64,000 nucleotides of DNA from Clostridia bacterium (GCA_017431005.1 JAFRLY010000044.1:1-64000); one strand, 5' to 3'; positions 8,982 to 18,177 are shown, counted from the first letter of the stretch. Notes: generated by a model from the letters alone, not told the origin. Program-made: numbers and translations.

Positions 8982-9575
8982 TTGACCCTGTGGAAAAAGC
9001 TGCTGCGGATCCTGGCCCGGGCCGGAAGCGTCCTGCTGGTCCTGCTGCTGATGGCGACCGCCTGCGCGGCGCTGATTCTGGCGCAGCCCCAGGAGGAGGA
9101 AGAGGCGCCCGCTGAGCAACCGCTGCTGAGCGCCAGCCCCGCCCTGTCCATCTCCTCGGAAGCGGATCTGCGGGAGCTGGTCGGCGCTTTCCCGGTACCT
9201 GTCATGAGCTTCATGAGCGGCAGCGGCATGACCTTCGTTTCCGGAACCTCCGCCGACACGGCGCTGAAGGGCGGCTTCGGCCGGGTGCTGACGCTGAACT
9301 GGCAGACGCCGGACGGAAATCCCGTGATTCTGCAGAGCCTGTATCCCGCCGCCGGCCTGGAGCTGCTGGAGGACGCCGGTTTCCACTTTGCGCCGGCCGC
9401 GGGTCCGACCCTGTTCGGCAATCCCTCCGTGAGGATGGAAAGCGCCGACCGGATCCGGGTGCACGCGGCCACCGGCACAGGCCTGTATGCCGTCACCCTG
9501 CCGCTGGATCAGACGGCGCAGCTTTCCGCCATCGCCCGTTCCCTGCAGCTGTTCACCGCGGAACCTGCTGACTGA
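8982..9575 (+). CDS. Membrane-anchored protein of unknown function
   Basis: A 197-residue protein with one N-terminal hydrophobic segment (about 10-32, AGSVLLVLLLMATACAALIL) followed by an acidic Glu-rich linker and a small extracytoplasmic domain. The Cys in TACA may be a lipobox, in which case it is a lipoprotein. The start is a TTG at 8982, set by GGGAGG at 8969-8974; no ATG or GTG in frame has a comparable site. It lies 48 bases before the ABC exporter pair and may share their transcript. No family recognised. Confidence 0.7.
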   Translation: MTLWKKLLRILARAGSVLLVLLLMATACAALILAQPQEEEEAPAEQPLLSASPALSISSEADLRELVGAFPVPVMSFMSGSGMTFVSGTSADTALKGGFGRVLTLNWQTPDGNPVILQSLYPAAGLELLEDAGFHFAPAAGPTLFGNPSVRMESADRIRVHAATGTGLYAVTLPLDQTAQLSAIARSLQLFTAEPAD

Positions 9576-9623
9576 CCCTTTCCCGACCGACCTTTTGTAT
9601 CAGAAAGCGAGGAAACCCCAGGT

Positions 9624-11372
9624 ATGATTAAGAAGCTGGCGGCCCGGGTCCGCCAATACAAACGCCAGGCCATCCTGACGCCCCTCTTCATGGTCGGCGA
9701 GGTGGCCATGGAAGCCCTGATTCCCCTCGTCATGAGCTGGCTGATTGACCGGGGCGTCGAAGCCGGCAACATGGGCCAGATCTTTCTCTACGGCGGCGTC
9801 CTGATCCTGACCGCCCTGATCAGCCTGCTTTCCGGCACCATGAGCGGCCGGATGGCTGCCGTGTCCTCCGCCGGTTTCGCCCGGAACCTGCGGCACGACA
9901 TGTATTACAACATTCAGGATTTTTCCTTCTCGAATATCGACAAGTTCAGCACTTCCTCCATCATCACGCGGCTGACCACCGACGTGACGAACGTGCAGAA
10001 CGCCTTCCAGATGATTCTGCGCATGGCGGTGCGGGCGCCCCTGACCCTGATCTTCTCCATCATCATGGCCTTCACGATCAATGCCCGGATCAGCCTGGTG
10101 TTCGTGTTCACGATGCCGGTGCTGGCCCTCGGCATCGCGACGATCATGACCCGGACGCACCCGATCTTCAAGCGGGTATTCAAGACCTACGACAAGCTGA
10201 ACAACGTGGTGCAGGAAAACCTGCGCGGCGTCCGCGTGGTGAAGAGCTTCGTCCGGGAGGACTACGAGGAAAAGAAGTTCAACACCATCTCCGAGTCCAT
10301 CTACACGGACTTCGTGCACGCGGAAAAGAACCTCGCCTTCAACGGCCCCCTGATGATGACCTGCATCTTCGGCTGCACCCTGGTCATCTCCTGGCTCGGC
10401 GCGAAGGCGATCATCGCCTCCGGCAACAATCCCGCCCTGGGTCTGACCACCGGCCAGCTGATGAGCCTGATCACCTACGTGATTCAGATTCTCGGCAGTC
10501 TGATGATGGTTTCCATGGTCTTCCTGATGATCACCATGTCCAGGGCCTCCGCGCAGCGTATTGTCGAGGTGCTGGACGAGAAAACCGACATCACCTCCCC
10601 GGAGAACGCCCGGACGGAGATCGCCGACGGCTCCATCGACTTTGACCACGTTTCCTTCAGCTATGCCAGCCGCAGCGAGCGGGCCACCCTGGAGGACATT
10701 GACCTGCATATTCCCTCCGGCGCTGTCGTCGGCATCCTCGGCGGCACCGGCAGCGGCAAGTCCACCCTGGTGCAGCTGATTCCCCGGCTGTACGACGTAT
10801 CCGGAGGCTGCGTCCGGGTCGGCGGAGAGGACGTCCGCAGCTACGACCTGACCGCCCTGCGGGAAAGCGTCGCCATGGTGCTGCAGAAGAATGAGCTCTT
10901 CTCCGGCACAATCAAGGATAACCTGCGCTGGGGCAACGAACAGGCCACCGATGAGGACATCATGGAAGCCTGCCGCCTGGCCCAGGCGGATCCCTTCATT
11001 CAGGACTTCCCGGACAAGTATGACACCTGGATCGAACAGGGCGGCACCAATGTGTCCGGCGGCCAGAAGCAGCGCCTGTGCATTGCCCGGGCCCTGCTGA
11101 AAAAGCCGAAAATCCTGATCCTGGACGACAGCACCAGCGCTGTGGACACCCGGACGGACGCCCTGATCCGGGCGGGTTTCCGCAGCTACATTCCTGATAC
11201 CACCAAGCTGATCATCGCCCAGCGCGTCGCCTCCGTCAAGGACGCGGACCTGATCATCGTGCTGGACAACGGCCGGGTCGTCGACACCGGCACCCATGAG
11301 GAGCTGCTGGCCCGCTGCGAAATCTACCGCGAAGTGCATGACTCCCAGACGAAGGGAGGCGAGGATCAATGA
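9624..11372 (+). CDS. ABC exporter half-transporter, degenerate-site subunit
   Basis: A 582-residue type IV exporter half: six membrane helices (about 1-310), then an ATPase domain. Walker A GGTGSGKST and signature VSGGQ are intact, but the Walker B sequence ILILDDSTSAVD has Asp where the catalytic Glu should be. That is the mark of the TM287/BmrC-type subunit of a heterodimer in which one ATP site is non-catalytic. The partner starts at 11369, overlapping by four bases (ATGA), so the two are translationally coupled. Such pairs export drugs, lipids or peptides; the substrate here is unknown. Confidence 0.9.
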   Translation: MIKKLAARVRQYKRQAILTPLFMVGEVAMEALIPLVMSWLIDRGVEAGNMGQIFLYGGVLILTALISLLSGTMSGRMAAVSSAGFARNLRHDMYYNIQDFSFSNIDKFSTSSIITRLTTDVTNVQNAFQMILRMAVRAPLTLIFSIIMAFTINARISLVFVFTMPVLALGIATIMTRTHPIFKRVFKTYDKLNNVVQENLRGVRVVKSFVREDYEEKKFNTISESIYTDFVHAEKNLAFNGPLMMTCIFGCTLVISWLGAKAIIASGNNPALGLTTGQLMSLITYVIQILGSLMMVSMVFLMITMSRASAQRIVEVLDEKTDITSPENARTEIADGSIDFDHVSFSYASRSERATLEDIDLHIPSGAVVGILGGTGSGKSTLVQLIPRLYDVSGGCVRVGGEDVRSYDLTALRESVAMVLQKNELFSGTIKDNLRWGNEQATDEDIMEACRLAQADPFIQDFPDKYDTWIEQGGTNVSGGQKQRLCIARALLKKPKILILDDSTSAVDTRTDALIRAGFRSYIPDTTKLIIAQRVASVKDADLIIVLDNGRVVDTGTHEELLARCEIYREVHDSQTKGGEDQ

Positions 11373-13330
11373 GTGAGCAGAAGAGAAAGCCCCCTGTCCA
11401 GCCCGCTCCCATGCGCGGCCCCCGCGGCATGGTCATGGGTCCCCGTCAGCCCATCAACAAGGACACCGTCATCCGGCTGTTCGGCTATATCAAACCCTAC
11501 TGGCCCCGGCTGCTGATCGTGCTGGCCTGCATTCTCCTGAACGCCGTCGCCACAGCCTCCGCCGCCACCTTCCTGGGCCGGATCATCGACGATCACATCA
11601 CACCGCTGCTGGCCAGCCATTCCGACGACTTCAGCGGGCTGAAGATTGCCATCCTGCAGATGGCCGGCCTGTACGCCCTGGCCATCATCGCCAGCTTCAC
11701 CCAGGCGAGGATTATGGCCGTCGTCAGCCAGAGCGTGCTGCGCAGGGTCCGGGACGAGATGTTCGCCCATATGCAGACCCTGCCCATCCGGTATTTCGAT
11801 ACCCACACCCACGGCGAGGTCATGAGCCACTACACCAACGATACGGACACCCTGCGGCAGATGGTTTCCCAGGTGCTGCCCCAGAGCATTTCCTCCCTGA
11901 TCACCCTGATCGTCGTGTTCATCTCGATGATCGGCTGCAGCGTCTGGCTGACCCTGCTGGTCATGCTCAGCTCCGTCTTCATGATCATGGTCACCGCGAA
12001 GCTCGGCGGCCGCAGCGCTTCCTTCTTCGTGAAGCAGCAGACCTCCCTGGCCTCCCTCAACGGGTTTATTGAAGAGATGGTCAACGGCCAGAAGGTGGTC
12101 AAGGTTTTCAACCATGAGCCCCAGGCCAAAAAGGAATTTGACGAAAAGAACGACGAGCTGTGCGGGAACGCAACGGAGGCCAACAAGCTGGCCAACATCC
12201 TGGGCCCTGTGAACAACAACCTCGGCCACCTGCAGTACGTCATCCTCGCGCTGGCCGGCGGCGCCATGGCGATTGCCGCGGTGCCGAACCTCACCATTCC
12301 CGGCGGCATGGGCGTGCTGACCCTGGGCGCCATCGCTGCCTTCCTGACCCTGAGCCGCAACTTCATGCAGCCCATCAACCAGATGGCCCAGCAGATCAAC
12401 TTCATCGCCATGGCCATGGCCGGCGCGGGCCGGATCTTCGCCCTGATGGACGAGAAGGAAGAGGAGGATCATGGCTACGTCACGCTGGTGAACGCCAAAG
12501 AGGTGGACGGCCAGCTGACGGAGACCCCGGAGCATACCGGCCTGTGGGCCTGGAAGCATCCCCACACGGCGGACGGCTCCATCACCTACACGAAGCTGGA
12601 GGGCGACGTGGTCATGGTGGACGTCGACTTCGCCTACGAGCCGGAAAAGCCCGTGCTGCATGACATTTCCCTGTACGCGCGCCCCGGCCAGAAGGTCGCC
12701 TTCGTGGGCGCCACCGGCGCCGGCAAAACCACCATCACCAACCTGATCAACCGGTTCTACGATATCGCGGACGGCAAGATCCGCTACGACGGCATCAACA
12801 TCAACAAGATCCGGAAGTCCGACCTGCGCCGCTCCCTGGGCATCGTGCTGCAGGACGTGAACCTCTTCACCGGCACCGTCATGGACAACATCCGCTACGG
12901 CAAGCTGGACGCCACGGACGAGGAATGCATCGCCGCGGCAAAGCTGGCCAACGCCGATGACTTCATCACCCGCCTGCCGGACGGCTACAACACCGTGCTC
13001 AAGGGCGACGGCAGCGGCCTGAGCCAGGGCCAGCGCCAGCTGATCTCCATCGCCCGGGCGGCAGTTGCGGATCCGCCGGTCATGATCCTGGACGAAGCCA
13101 CCTCCTCCATCGACACCCGGACCGAAGCGCTCGTGCAGCGCGGCATGGACCGGCTGATGCAGGGCCGCACGGTCTTCGTCATCGCCCACCGCCTCTCCAC
13201 CGTGCAGAACAGCGACGTCATCATGGTGCTGGACCACGGCCGGATCATCGAGCGCGGCAGCCACGACCAGCTGATCGCCGAAAAGGGACAGTATTACCAG
13301 CTGTACACCGGCGCCTTCGAGCTGGAATAA
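11369..13330 (+). CDS. ABC exporter half-transporter, catalytic-site subunit
   Basis: A 653-residue partner of the preceding subunit, with an N-terminal proline-rich extension of about 25 residues (PPVQPAPMRGPRG) before six membrane helices. Walker A is GATGAGKTT, and Walker B MILDEATSSID keeps the catalytic Glu. Its signature is LSQGQ, not LSGGQ. Together with the Asp in the partner this builds one active and one degenerate ATP site, as in TM287/288, BmrCD and LmrCD. The insertion near residues 370-405 (before the nucleotide-binding domain) is longer than usual. Confidence 0.9.
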   Translation: MSEQKRKPPVQPAPMRGPRGMVMGPRQPINKDTVIRLFGYIKPYWPRLLIVLACILLNAVATASAATFLGRIIDDHITPLLASHSDDFSGLKIAILQMAGLYALAIIASFTQARIMAVVSQSVLRRVRDEMFAHMQTLPIRYFDTHTHGEVMSHYTNDTDTLRQMVSQVLPQSISSLITLIVVFISMIGCSVWLTLLVMLSSVFMIMVTAKLGGRSASFFVKQQTSLASLNGFIEEMVNGQKVVKVFNHEPQAKKEFDEKNDELCGNATEANKLANILGPVNNNLGHLQYVILALAGGAMAIAAVPNLTIPGGMGVLTLGAIAAFLTLSRNFMQPINQMAQQINFIAMAMAGAGRIFALMDEKEEEDHGYVTLVNAKEVDGQLTETPEHTGLWAWKHPHTADGSITYTKLEGDVVMVDVDFAYEPEKPVLHDISLYARPGQKVAFVGATGAGKTTITNLINRFYDIADGKIRYDGININKIRKSDLRRSLGIVLQDVNLFTGTVMDNIRYGKLDATDEECIAAAKLANADDFITRLPDGYNTVLKGDGSGLSQGQRQLISIARAAVADPPVMILDEATSSIDTRTEALVQRGMDRLMQGRTVFVIAHRLSTVQNSDVIMVLDHGRIIERGSHDQLIAEKGQYYQLYTGAFELE

Positions 13331-13345
13331 TCTGAATCAGAATAC

Positions 13346-13371
13346 ATCCGGCGGCGGGAACGCCGCCGGAT
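13346..13371 (+). other. Strong intercistronic hairpin with GGAA loop
   Basis: A perfect 11-base stem (13346-13356 with 13361-13371) closes a GGAA tetraloop, a GNRA-type loop. No T-tract follows; instead the next gene's ribosome site GGAAGGA begins directly. It may be an RNA stability or processing element between the ABC genes and the thioesterase rather than a terminator. Confidence 0.6.
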
Positions 13372-13391
13372 CCGGAAGGAAGGAATACCGC

Positions 13392-13790
13392 ATGGCCTCA
13401 TTCGCGGACCTGCAGGAGGCGAGAGCTTTTTTCTCCGGCGACCGTTACGCCATGGATACCGGCGCCACGCTGGAGGAGCTTTATGACGGCGGCGCCGTCT
13501 GCACCCTGGAGCTGACGGAGCATCACCGCAACGCCGAGGGCGGCGTCATGGGCGGCGTGATCTTCACGCTGATGGACTTCACCTTTGCGACAGCCTCCAG
13601 CAACATGCACCGGCCCACCGTCGCCCAGCAGGTCAGCGTCAATTACCTGAGCGCGCCGAAGGGCGGAAGGCTGACGGCCCGCGCGGCCTGCCGGAAGGAC
13701 GGCCGCACCAGCTGCGTCTACCAGGTTAATGTGGAAGATGACCAGGGCCGGGACGTGGCCCAGGCGGTGTTTACCGGCTTCAAGCTGTAA
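13392..13790 (+). CDS. PaaI-family hotdog thioesterase
   Basis: A 132-residue hotdog-fold protein. The motif NAEGGVMGGVIFTLMDFTFATAS is the PaaI/YbgC-like central helix with the Gly-Gly and Asp used in acyl-CoA binding and catalysis, and the closing strand VAQAVFTGFKL is typical. The family hydrolyses acyl-CoA thioesters (phenylacetyl-CoA and other aryl or medium-chain acyl-CoAs), usually as a tetramer in the cytosol. It has its own GGAAGGA ribosome site and follows the ABC pair on the same strand after a stable hairpin. Confidence 0.85.
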   Translation: MASFADLQEARAFFSGDRYAMDTGATLEELYDGGAVCTLELTEHHRNAEGGVMGGVIFTLMDFTFATASSNMHRPTVAQQVSVNYLSAPKGGRLTARAACRKDGRTSCVYQVNVEDDQGRDVAQAVFTGFKL

Positions 13791-13796
13791 AAAACC

Positions 13797-13822
13797 GCGC
13801 CTGTCAGGCGCTTCCTTGTGTT
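13797..13822 (+). terminator. Weak intrinsic terminator
   Basis: A short stem at 13797-13811 is followed by a pyrimidine-rich stretch. The T-tract is interrupted, so read-through is likely; it overlaps the asnS -35 region. Confidence 0.4.
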
Positions 13823-13844
13823 TACCTCCGGGTTGTGATAGAAT
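13816..13844 (+). promoter_or_regulatory. Sigma-A promoter of asnS
   Basis: TTGTGT at 13816-13821 and TAGAAT at 13839-13844 with a 17-base spacer, 38 bases before the start codon. Confidence 0.6.
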
Positions 13845-13882
13845 ACCCGGCACAAGGCATACAGAGACGGAGGAAATGCATC

Positions 13883-15262
13883 ATGGAAAAGCTGACCACT
13901 CGGGAACTGAAGGACCGGCTCGGCGAGCTGCAGGGGCAGGAGGTTGAACTGAAGGGCTGGATCCGCAACCACCGGAAACAGAAGAACATGGGCTTCATCG
14001 ATTTCTTTGACGGCACCTGTTTCCGCAATCCGCAGGTGGTCTACGACGAGCATATTGAGGACTTCGCCGGCATCCAGGCGCTGCGGGTCGGCAGCGCGGT
14101 GCGGGTCACCGGCAGGGTCGTGCCCAGCTACAAGGATCCGGAGACCCCGGAAATCCAGGCGACGTCCGTCGTGCTGGAGGGGGACTGCCCCGAGGACTAT
14201 CCGCTGCAGCCCAAGCGCCACACCCTGGAGTTCCTGCGGGAGATCGCGTACCTGCGTCCTCGGACCCGGGTGTTCCAGGCGGTTTTCCGGGTGCGCAGCG
14301 TTGCCGCCATGGCCATTCACACCTACTTCCAGGACCGGGGATATGTCTACGTGCACACGCCCCTGATCACCGGCAACGACGCGGAGGGCGCGGGCAACAC
14401 CTTCACCGTCACCACGCTGCCGCCTGAGGAGCAGGGCGATCCCAGCAAGGACTTCTTCGGCAAGGCCACCTCCCTGGCAGTCACCGGCCAGCTGGAGGGC
14501 GAGACCTTCGCCATGGCGTTCAGCAACATCTACACCTTCGGCCCGACCTTCCGCGCGGAAAACAGCAACACCAAGACCCACGCGGCCGAGTTCTGGATGA
14601 TCGAGCCGGAAATCGCCTTCTGCGATCTGGAGCAGCTGATGAGCCTCGAGGAGGATTTCCTGAAGGCCATCGTATCCTACGTCATGGAGCGCTGCCCGGA
14701 CGAGCTGAAGTTCCTGGACCAGTTCACCGGCGGCGGACTGCTGGACAAGCTGACCGCCCTGCGGGACAGCCATTTCGCCCGCGTGACCCACGAGGAGGCC
14801 ATCACGATTCTCCGCAAGGCCATGGAGAACGGCACCGAGTTCAAGTTTGAGCCCGTATACGGCGGGGACACCGCGAAGGAGCATGAGAAGTACCTGACCG
14901 AGGAATATTTCCACAGCCCGGTGTTCATCTATGACTGGCCGAAGGAAATCAAAGCCTTCTACATGTACCAGAACGAGGACGGGAAGACCGTGCGCGGCGT
15001 GGACCTGCTGGTGCCCGGAGCCGGAGAGCTCATGGGCGGCAGCCAGAGGGAGCACCGGTACGACCTGCTCGAAAAGCGGATGGACGAGATGGGCATCAGC
15101 AAGGAGGACATGTACTGGTACCTGAACCTGCGGAAGTTCGGCGGCTGCGTGCACGCGGGCTTCGGCATGGGCTTCGAGCGCCTGCTGATCTATCTCACCG
15201 GCGTGGAGAACATCCGGGACGTCATCCCGTATTACCGGACACCCATGAGCTGCGACTTCTGA
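13883..15262 (+). CDS. asnS: Asparagine--tRNA ligase
   Basis: A 459-residue class IIb aminoacyl-tRNA synthetase that charges tRNA-Asn. The N-terminal OB-fold anticodon-binding domain runs to about residue 115 (VELKGWIRNHRKQKNMGFID). Class II motif 2 is seen in FGPTFRAENSNTKTHAAEFW and motif 3 in GFGMGFERLLIYLTG. The sequence TFRAEN with Asn-type residues, and the absence of the insertion of AspRS, favour AsnRS. The start is ATG 13883 behind ACGGAGGA at 13867. No T-box leader is visible upstream. Confidence 0.95.
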   Translation: MEKLTTRELKDRLGELQGQEVELKGWIRNHRKQKNMGFIDFFDGTCFRNPQVVYDEHIEDFAGIQALRVGSAVRVTGRVVPSYKDPETPEIQATSVVLEGDCPEDYPLQPKRHTLEFLREIAYLRPRTRVFQAVFRVRSVAAMAIHTYFQDRGYVYVHTPLITGNDAEGAGNTFTVTTLPPEEQGDPSKDFFGKATSLAVTGQLEGETFAMAFSNIYTFGPTFRAENSNTKTHAAEFWMIEPEIAFCDLEQLMSLEEDFLKAIVSYVMERCPDELKFLDQFTGGGLLDKLTALRDSHFARVTHEEAITILRKAMENGTEFKFEPVYGGDTAKEHEKYLTEEYFHSPVFIYDWPKEIKAFYMYQNEDGKTVRGVDLLVPGAGELMGGSQREHRYDLLEKRMDEMGISKEDMYWYLNLRKFGGCVHAGFGMGFERLLIYLTGVENIRDVIPYYRTPMSCDF

Positions 15263-15298
15263 TCCCGGAAGTTTGTTACAAATTTGTAATATTTTCAA

Positions 15299-15327
15299 TT
15301 GACAAACAAAATAAAAAAAGCTATCAT
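15299..15327 (+). promoter_or_regulatory. Promoter of the structured RNA upstream of rny
   Basis: TTGACA at 15299-15304 and TATCAT at 15322-15327 with a 17-base A-rich spacer. This strong promoter lies right after asnS and points into the structured region before rny; the expected start is near 15334. Confidence 0.8.
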
Positions 15328-15357
15328 ATCCCTGTTCGGCTGAGCAGGGATATTTTT
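15326..15357 (+). terminator. Intrinsic terminator of asnS
   Basis: A perfect nine-base stem (15326-15334 with 15345-15353) is followed by five T residues. It would stop asnS transcription. Its left arm overlaps the -10 box of the next promoter, so transcripts starting near 15334 would lack that arm and escape it. Confidence 0.65.
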
Positions 15358-15602
15358 GTCCCGCTTGCTGTTTATTCGATAGACTGTCCCCGTACTGTGC
15401 CAACGCGGTTTCTTGCCGCGATTTGTTTCAGGACACCGCCCGCGGGGCGGTGAACCGTATATCCATTCACGCAGCGCACCGCCGTGTCCTTTTTCAGGCA
15501 CGTGCTTTTAAGCGTGCTGCTCATGAATTGTGCGGGTCCCGGGTATGGCTCCGGAATAGCAGCGTACAGCCGTGCGAAGCCTTGTTTTCGCACGGGTTTT
15601 TT
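15334..15602 (+). ncRNA. Structured non-coding RNA or long rny leader
   Basis: A segment of about 269 bases bounded by a strong promoter and an intrinsic terminator, with no plausible ORF. Visible pairings include a hairpin at 15344-15364, CGCGG 15404-15408 with CCGCG 15416-15420, CCGCCC 15436-15441 with GGGCGG 15445-15450, AGGACAC 15430-15436 (alternative) with GTGTCCT 15484-15490, and long-range end pairing 15367-15377 with 15554-15563. CGGCTG at 15337 can pair with CAGCCG at 15567, which overlaps the left terminator arm. It could be a free small RNA or a regulatory leader of rny. I could not match it to 6S, SRP, tmRNA, RNase P, a T-box or a common riboswitch. Confidence 0.6.
15570..15602 (+). 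terminator. Intrinsic terminator before rny
   Basis: A nine-base stem (15570-15578 with 15587-15595) and six T residues. It lies 60 bases before the rny start, so it either ends a small RNA or acts as an attenuator for rny. Confidence 0.8.
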
Positions 15603-15661
15603 CGTACCATTCAGCCGCTGATGAAGAAAATGGAAATTTTTAGGAGAAGGGGAGGGAATTC

Positions 15662-17224
15662 ATGCCAACAATCGTCTGGATCCTGATCGCAGTGGCCGCG
15701 GCCGCAGCCGGCGGCGGCATGGGGTACAAATACCGGCAGGATGTCACAGAAAAGAAAATCGGCCGGACCGAGGAATATGCCAAACGCCTGTATGACGACG
15801 CCGTGAAAAAGGCGGAGGAATACAAGAAGGAAAAAGTGCTGGAGGCCAAGGAGGAAATCCTGAAGGCCAAGGCGGAGAATGACCGCGAACGGGCGGAGAC
15901 CGAGCACGAGCTGCGGGAGCGCCGCAACGAAGTGCAGAAGAACGAGCGCCGGCTGATCCAGCGGGAGGAAACCCTGGACAAGAAGGCCAGCAATCTGGAG
16001 GCCCGCGAGGAGAACCTGAACAAGAAAGCCGCCGATCTGACCCGCCAGGAGGAGGAGATCAGCGAGCTGAAGAGCAAGCAGCTGACCGAGCTGGAGCGCA
16101 TCGCTTCCCTGACCAAGGATGAAGCGAAGCAGATCGTCATTGACCGGGTGCAGAAGGAAGCCTTCCACGATGCCGCCGCCATGGTGCGCGACATGGAAAC
16201 CCAGGCGAGGGAGGAAGGCGAAAAGAAGGCCCGGAACATCATCGCCCTGGCGATTCAGAAGTGCGCCGCCGACCATGTGGCGGAAACAACCGTCAGCGTG
16301 ATCAACCTGCCCAACGACGATATGAAGGGCAGGATCATCGGCCGCGAAGGACGGAACATCCGGGCGCTGGAAACCGCGACCGGCGTCGATCTGATCATCG
16401 ACGACACCCCCGAAGCGGTGATCGTTTCCGCCTTCGACCCCGTGCGGCGTGAGATCGCCCGGGTCGCCGTGGAGAAGCTGATCATGGACGGGCGGATTCA
16501 TCCCGCCCGGATCGAGGAGATGGTGGAGAAGGCCCGGAAGGAAGTCGAAAACCAGATCCGGGAAGCCGGCGAGAACGCCGTGTTCGAAACCAACCAGCAC
16601 GGCATTCATCACGAGCTGGTCAAGCTGCTGGGCCGCCTGCGGTTCCGCACCAGCTACGGCCAGAACGTGCTGAAGCATTCCATCGAGGTCAGCCACCTGG
16701 CCGGCCTGATGGCCGCAGAGCTGGGCGCGGACGTCCAGCTGGCCAAGCGCGCCGGTCTGCTGCATGATATCGGCAAGGCCGTGGACCACGAGAGCGAAGG
16801 CACCCACGTGACCCTGGGCGCCGAGCTGGCCCGCAAGTATCATGAGAACGCGGACGTGGTGCACTGCATCATGGCCCACCACAACGACGTGGAACCCCAG
16901 ACCGTGGAAGCGGTGCTGGTGCAGGCGGCGGACGCGATTTCCGCGGCCCGGCCCGGCGCCCGCCGCGAGAGCCTGGAGAATTATATCAAGCGCCTGGAGA
17001 AGCTGGAGGAGATTGCCAACGGCTTCGACGGCGTCGAGAAGTGCTACGCGATCCAGAGCGGCCGCGAGGTGCGCATCATGGTCAAGCCCGAGGATGTCAC
17101 CGACGAGGGCATCAAGGTGCTTGCCAAGGAAATCGCCAAGCGGATCGAGGAGCAGATGGAGTATCCGGGACAGATCCGTGTCAACGTTATCCGGGAAACC
17201 CGGAGCACCGAATACGCCAAATAA
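15662..17224 (+). CDS. rny: Ribonuclease Y
   Basis: A 520-residue membrane-anchored endoribonuclease that starts mRNA decay in Gram-positive bacteria. Order of parts: one N-terminal membrane helix (4-22), a long charged coiled coil (about 25-205), a KH RNA-binding domain with the [15 protein letters not shown] motif (about 215-280), then an HD phosphohydrolase domain with [10 protein letters not shown] and the metal ligand pair in LLHDIGK. Length matches the family (about 520). The ribosome site GGGGAGGG at 15648 supports ATG 15662. It sits behind a structured leader with a terminator. Confidence 0.97.
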   Translation: MPTIVWILIAVAAAAAGGGMGYKYRQDVTEKKIGRTEEYAKRLYDDAVKKAEEYKKEKVLEAKEEILKAKAENDRERAETEHELRERRNEVQKNERRLIQREETLDKKASNLEAREENLNKKAADLTRQEEEISELKSKQLTELERIASLTKDEAKQIVIDRVQKEAFHDAAAMVRDMETQAREEGEKKARNIIALAIQKCAADHVAETTVSVINLPNDDMKGRIIGREGRNIRALETATGVDLIIDDTPEAVIVSAFDPVRREIARVAVEKLIMDGRIHPARIEEMVEKARKEVENQIREAGENAVFETNQHGIHHELVKLLGRLRFRTSYGQNVLKHSIEVSHLAGLMAAELGADVQLAKRAGLLHDIGKAVDHESEGTHVTLGAELARKYHENADVVHCIMAHHNDVEPQTVEAVLVQAADAISAARPGARRESLENYIKRLEKLEEIANGFDGVEKCYAIQSGREVRIMVKPEDVTDEGIKVLAKEIAKRIEEQMEYPGQIRVNVIRETRSTEYAK

Positions 17225-17240
17225 TCCCGGGAATCAGAGA

Positions 17241-17276
17241 ACGCGGGACGGAGTTCATCCGCCCCGCGTTTTTTTA
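17241..17276 (+). terminator. rny: Intrinsic terminator of rny
   Basis: A GC-rich stem (17241-17253 with 17258-17269, one mismatch) with seven T residues behind it. The T-tract overlaps the stop codon of the convergent gene at 17274. Confidence 0.85.
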
Positions 17277-18074
17277 TGTTCCGAGCAGCCGCAGCAGCGG
17301 AGAATCCCCGTCTGCGCCGTCCGGCACCGGCTCCGGCCAGACCGTTTCCCCGGCAAGCAGGATCCGGATATCCGGCTCCGGCTCCATCCTTCTGCGCCGG
17401 TAGGGATACTGCTTCGAGAAGGGCCAGTCCGAACGCCAGGCAGGCACAGCTCCGGATGTGTTTCCGGACGCGCCGTCCCGCGCCGCGGAATCAGACACCT
17501 GCTTCTCCGCGGATGCCGGAGCCGCGGCCGGCTGCGTCTGCGGCGGCGCTGTTTCCAGCTGCGGCAGCGGCGGCAGGGTTTCCTGCGCGGCGGCCTGCTG
17601 CTCCGGCAGCGGCGGAATCACCGGCAGCTCGTCCCCGGATGACGGCGGAATCACCGGCGGCTCGTCCCCGGGCGCCGGCGGAATGACCGGAGCCTCCGCC
17701 TGGGTCGGGGTCGGGGTCGGCGTCGGGGTCGGCGTCGGGGTCGGCGTCGGGGTCGGCGTCGGGGGCGGGGTGGGGGTCGGCGTCGGCGTCGGGGTCGGCG
17801 TCGGTGTTGACGAATCTCCGCCCGATCCGGCGTCCGGATCCGTGAATGCCGGAACCTCAACCCCCTTCTCACACAGCTCCCCGCATATCGGGCAATAACC
17901 GTCCCCGGTATACCCGGGCGTACCGATGCCAGGCTTCACTTCGTTGACCCGGGTCAGCTCCTCCGGCATCACGGTATCCAGATAATGCTCACAGGCCGCC
18001 CGGGCCGCCCGCGGCGCGGCCAGCAGCGTAAGACAGAGCACAAGGATGCTTCCGGCTGTTATGCGTTTTTTCAA
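17274..18074 (-). CDS. Exported protein with Thr-Pro linker
   Basis: A 266-residue protein with a signal peptide (KKRITAGSILVLCLTLLAAPRAARA). The short N-terminal domain carries CEHYLDTV and a CPICGELC cluster that may bind metal. A (Thr-Pro)n linker of roughly 35 residues follows, then Pro-rich low-complexity sequence to the end. The start is TTG 18074, placed by GGAGGG seven bases upstream; the longer frame to 18140 has none. Thr-Pro linkers usually space domains in cell-wall and secreted proteins; here no clear C-terminal domain follows. Function unknown. Confidence 0.68.
   Translation of the reverse strand: MKKRITAGSILVLCLTLLAAPRAARAACEHYLDTVMPEELTRVNEVKPGIGTPGYTGDGYCPICGELCEKGVEVPAFTDPDAGSGGDSSTPTPTPTPTPTPTPPPTPTPTPTPTPTPTPTPTPTQAEAPVIPPAPGDEPPVIPPSSGDELPVIPPLPEQQAAAQETLPPLPQLETAPPQTQPAAAPASAEKQVSDSAARDGASGNTSGAVPAWRSDWPFSKQYPYRRRRMEPEPDIRILLAGETVWPEPVPDGADGDSPLLRLLGT
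17703..17808. repeat. Low-complexity GTCGGG-type tandem repeat
   Basis: About 106 bases of imperfect six-base repeats (GTCGGG and GTCGGC). On the minus strand they encode the Thr-Pro linker of the exported protein, so the repeat is coding and prone to length change by slippage. Confidence 0.9.
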
Positions 18075-18177
18075 AGATTTTCCCTCCAGACTCCCCTCCC
18101 GGATATTGTACGGCAGAGCAGGCCGCTCCATCAACCACAAGATATGGTGGGTCCGGGGCTTTTGCGCACCATGACCG

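Noticed and set aside
15334-15602. T-box or known riboswitch for the rny leader
   Set aside because: The conserved T-box sequence and the core motifs of common riboswitches were not found; rny is also not a typical T-box target.
17703-17808. CRISPR-like or satellite repeat
   Set aside because: The repeat unit is six bases without spacers and codes for Thr-Pro; it is simply a linker.
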